From Clostridia bacterium (lineage in GTDB: Bacteria; Bacillota_A; Clostridia; Christensenellales; Aristaeellaceae), in contig BNUH01000112.1 of NCBI GenBank assembly GCA_025997215.1, positions 1 through 7,906 on the forward strand: a DNA stretch of 7,906 nucleotides, written 5' to 3'. The notes beneath the pieces are model-generated. The model did not search any database, had not been told where the DNA came from, and worked only from the letters and a program-made list of their open reading frames with translations. Below are positions 6,070-7,906 of the stretch, in pieces. The translations under genes were made by a program, and so were the position numbers. How positions within the stretch are numbered: the first letter of the stretch is position 1; each line of letters opens with the position of its first letter.

Positions 6070-6083
6070 TTGCTGTTCAGATG

Positions 6084-6091
6084 AGAGGAGG
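6084..6091 (+). promoter_or_regulatory. Ribosome binding site of the MFS transporter
   Basis: AGAGGAGG, 8 nt before the ATG at 6100. It is strong and fixes the start codon. Confidence 0.65.
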
Positions 6092-6099
6092 CGTCGGAT

Positions 6100-7542
6100 A
6101 TGACGGCGGCATCCGGGAAGAGTGAGAAGGGGTTTACCAAGATCGAGAAGAGCTGGATCGCATATGATTGGGCGAACTCTGTGTACGCAACGATCATGAT
6201 GGCGGCCGTTTTTTCAGCATTCTTTACCAATCTTGTGACCGACCCGAGGGGCGGCGATTTTTGGTGGAGCATTGGCACGACGATTTCGATGGCGATAGTG
6301 GCTGTGATGGCACCGATCGTTGGCGCGATCGCGGATTTTCGAGGGTTTAAGAAGAAGCTGTTCACGGTGTTCTTTGTGATTGGGTTGGTTTTCACGGGAT
6401 TATGCGCGGTGATGAACGATTGGCGGATGTTGTTGGCCGGGTATATCTGCGCGCAGATCGGGTTCAACGGGAGCTGCCTGGTTTATGACAGCTTCCTGCC
6501 GGATGTGACGACGGCCGAGCGGATGGATAAGGTCAGCGGCTGGGGTTATGCGATGGGGTATATCGGCGGGAGCACGATTCCATTTTTGATCAGCATTGCG
6601 CTGATTCAGTTTGGCTCGGGGTTTGGGCTGGATACAACGGGAGCGGTGAAAATTTCTATATGGTTAACGGTTATATGGTGGGGGTTATTCGCGATTCCAT
6701 TCTTTATGAATGTGAAACAGGTTAACTATGTGGAGAAACCGGAGGCGCATATTTTCAGACACACGTTTGAAAATATTGGGCGGACGGGCAAGGCGATCAT
6801 ACAGAATAAGGGTTTGCTGATGTTTGTGGTGGCGTACTTCTTCTACATAGACGGGGTTGGGACGATCATACACCTGGCGACCAGCTATGGGACGCAGCTG
6901 GGGCTAGGGATGCTGGGGATGATACTGGCGCTGCTGGTGACACAGATTGTGGCGTTTCCGTTCAGTATTATGTTTAGCAGGTTTTCAAAGAGGTTTGGCT
7001 CGCTGAATATGCTGTTCATAGCGGTGATGGTGTATGTGTGCATATGCGTGGTTGGATTCTTTATGGGGTATAACATTGAGGTGGCGGAGATTCCGAGCAA
7101 ACTGGACGCGCTGGCGGCGGCTGGAGCGGGGATATCGAGGACGACAAACTTGAATGTTATTAATGAAGCGCTACTGAATGCGGGACTGGCGGACGAGGCG
7201 TGGAATGCGACGGCGGGCTATGTGCAGGCGATTAAGGTGTCGTCGGTGCTGTTTTGGGTGTTGGCGACATTGGTGGGGACTGTGCAGGGAGGGATTCAGG
7301 CGTTATCCCGGTCGTATTATGGGAAATTGGTTCCGCCGGAGAAGTCGGGGGAATACTTTGGGTTCTTTGAGATATTCGGGAAGTTTGCGGCGATTGTCGG
7401 GCCGCTGTTGTACGCATTGACGAAGGGGATTACTGGGAGAAGCTCGTTCTCGATACTGTCGATTGTGCTGCTGTTTGGGGTAGCGCTGGTGATTCTGGGG
7501 TTTGGGCGGGGGAGGATTTCGCAGCTGGAGCGAGTGGGGTAG
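6100..7542 (+). CDS. MFS transporter, UMF1/Atg22 family
   Basis: This 480-residue integral membrane protein has about twelve hydrophobic segments. The N-terminal signature AYDWANSVYATIMMAAVF (21-38) and the late motif LVPPEKSGEYFGFFEIFGK (410-428) are hallmarks of the UMF1/Atg22-like branch of the major facilitator superfamily. Yeast Atg22 effluxes amino acids from the vacuole; substrates of bacterial members are largely unknown, so none is assigned. An external loop of about 54 residues (325-378) between helices 9 and 10 makes it longer than many bacterial relatives. The start is set by AGAGGAGG. It lies 96 nt after the small cysteine-protein gene on the same strand and may share its transcript through a strong hairpin. 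Codon use is less biased and richer in GGG glycine codons than its neighbour's. A terminator hairpin follows. Confidence 0.9.
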   Translation: MTAASGKSEKGFTKIEKSWIAYDWANSVYATIMMAAVFSAFFTNLVTDPRGGDFWWSIGTTISMAIVAVMAPIVGAIADFRGFKKKLFTVFFVIGLVFTGLCAVMNDWRMLLAGYICAQIGFNGSCLVYDSFLPDVTTAERMDKVSGWGYAMGYIGGSTIPFLISIALIQFGSGFGLDTTGAVKISIWLTVIWWGLFAIPFFMNVKQVNYVEKPEAHIFRHTFENIGRTGKAIIQNKGLLMFVVAYFFYIDGVGTIIHLATSYGTQLGLGMLGMILALLVTQIVAFPFSIMFSRFSKRFGSLNMLFIAVMVYVCICVVGFFMGYNIEVAEIPSKLDALAAAGAGISRTTNLNVINEALLNAGLADEAWNATAGYVQAIKVSSVLFWVLATLVGTVQGGIQALSRSYYGKLVPPEKSGEYFGFFEIFGKFAAIVGPLLYALTKGITGRSSFSILSIVLLFGVALVILGFGRGRISQLERVG

Positions 7543-7597
7543 CGTCGCATCCGCTCCGTCGGGAAGGGGCTCACGTCCAATGTCATAAAGCTAAGAA

Positions 7598-7623
7598 AAA
7601 GGAGCGGATGTTACCGCTCCTTT
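7598..7623. terminator. Bidirectional terminator hairpin after the MFS gene
   Basis: AAAGGAGCGG (7598-7607) pairs perfectly with CCGCTCCTTT (7614-7623) around a 6-nt loop. On the + strand the T-run is short (TTTATG). On the minus strand the stem is followed by a better one (TTTTTCTT), so it may mainly stop transcription coming from the right. Confidence 0.65.
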
Positions 7624-7906
7624 ATGTTGTGATAATAGATAAGATAGTATACGTTTGGCGAAGGAAGGCTTGACAAAAAATCCCACAATTGGTAAGTTTG
7701 AGATAGCACTCACAAACAAGACCAAGATGAGGTTTGATCTTATTACGAGACTGCCGCACTGAATGTGTAAACCTCCAAAAACAGAACCAAACTAGAGTTA
7801 GAGTCCATCGGTGAAATGTCAAGAGGGAAAAACGAGAGAAAACGGCAGTGAAGGCGGTGAAAAAGCGCAGAAAATACTCCTCAATAAACCCTGGCTAAGA
7901 AGGTCA
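7624..7906. other. AT-richer stretch without a recognised gene
   Basis: This segment is noticeably more A-rich than the rest of the window. It contains a perfect TTGACA (7670-7675), but only a poor -10 (TAAGTT, 7693-7698) at 17 bp. A GTG at 7811 opens a frame of 32 codons (ending KPWLRRS) to the window edge, with no good ribosome binding site. On the minus strand one frame stays open from about 7784 to a TAG near 7592, with a hydrophobic product but no convincing start. I can assign nothing firmly. Confidence 0.3.

Noticed and set aside
7622..7822. A 66-codon minus-strand reading frame, and another minus-strand frame open from about 7784 to 7592
   Set aside because: Neither has a ribosome binding site with a good start or a recognisable domain. 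The minus-strand T-run of the terminator at 7598-7623 hints at a convergent transcript, but that is not enough to call a gene.
7750..7850. A distant 7-bp inverted pair ACTGCCG / CGGCAGT in the tail
   Set aside because: Short, about 90 bases apart and with no supporting structure; expected by chance.
1..7906. CRISPR arrays, tRNA or rRNA genes
   Set aside because: I looked for regularly spaced repeats, cloverleaf-like segments and conserved rRNA stretches and saw none.

Overview
The window looks like chromosomal DNA of a moderately GC-rich, Gram-positive anaerobe, probably a clostridial member of the Bacillota. This is inferred from strong AGGAGG-type ribosome binding sites, sigma-A-like promoters, a two-component/ABC-exporter operon of a Firmicute kind, a DUF1450/YuzB-like small cysteine protein and a UMF1/Atg22-family transporter. 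No gene fixes the taxon.

Left end (1-about 640) is a mobile-element graveyard. On the minus strand lies the first ~63 codons of an IS4/Tn5-type transposase with an intact promoter and ribosome binding site. Its homology stops abruptly at about 287. From there to the window edge the DNA is GC-rich, has no convincing gene and is full of inverted repeats, including a 49-nt/49-nt imperfect palindrome (3-126). This may be the start of a structured-RNA element (IscB/TnpB-type omega RNA element or group II intron) inserted in the transposase; its protein gene, if any, would lie outside the window. A 15-bp tandem repeat and a hairpin terminator close the region.

Centre (about 650-5671) is a compact four-gene + strand operon: an OmpR/PhoB-family response regulator, a membrane histidine kinase with a very short external loop, an ABC ATPase and an FtsX/MacB-type ABC permease with ten predicted membrane segments and two large external domains. 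The first three genes overlap and the fourth starts 10 nt after the third. The promoter has an extended -10, no -35, and two 7-bp direct repeats spaced 11 bp apart where a -35 would sit. This matches the architecture of a PhoB-type activator site and suggests the regulator activates its own operon. The likely job is sensing and detoxifying an envelope-active compound, or remodelling the envelope.

Right part (5672-7624) holds a short, highly codon-biased cysteine protein with its own promoter, a strong intergenic hairpin, a 12-helix UMF1/Atg22-like MFS transporter, and a terminator hairpin. The last ~280 bases are more AT-rich and hold no gene I can recognise, apart from a possible partial reading frame running off the end.
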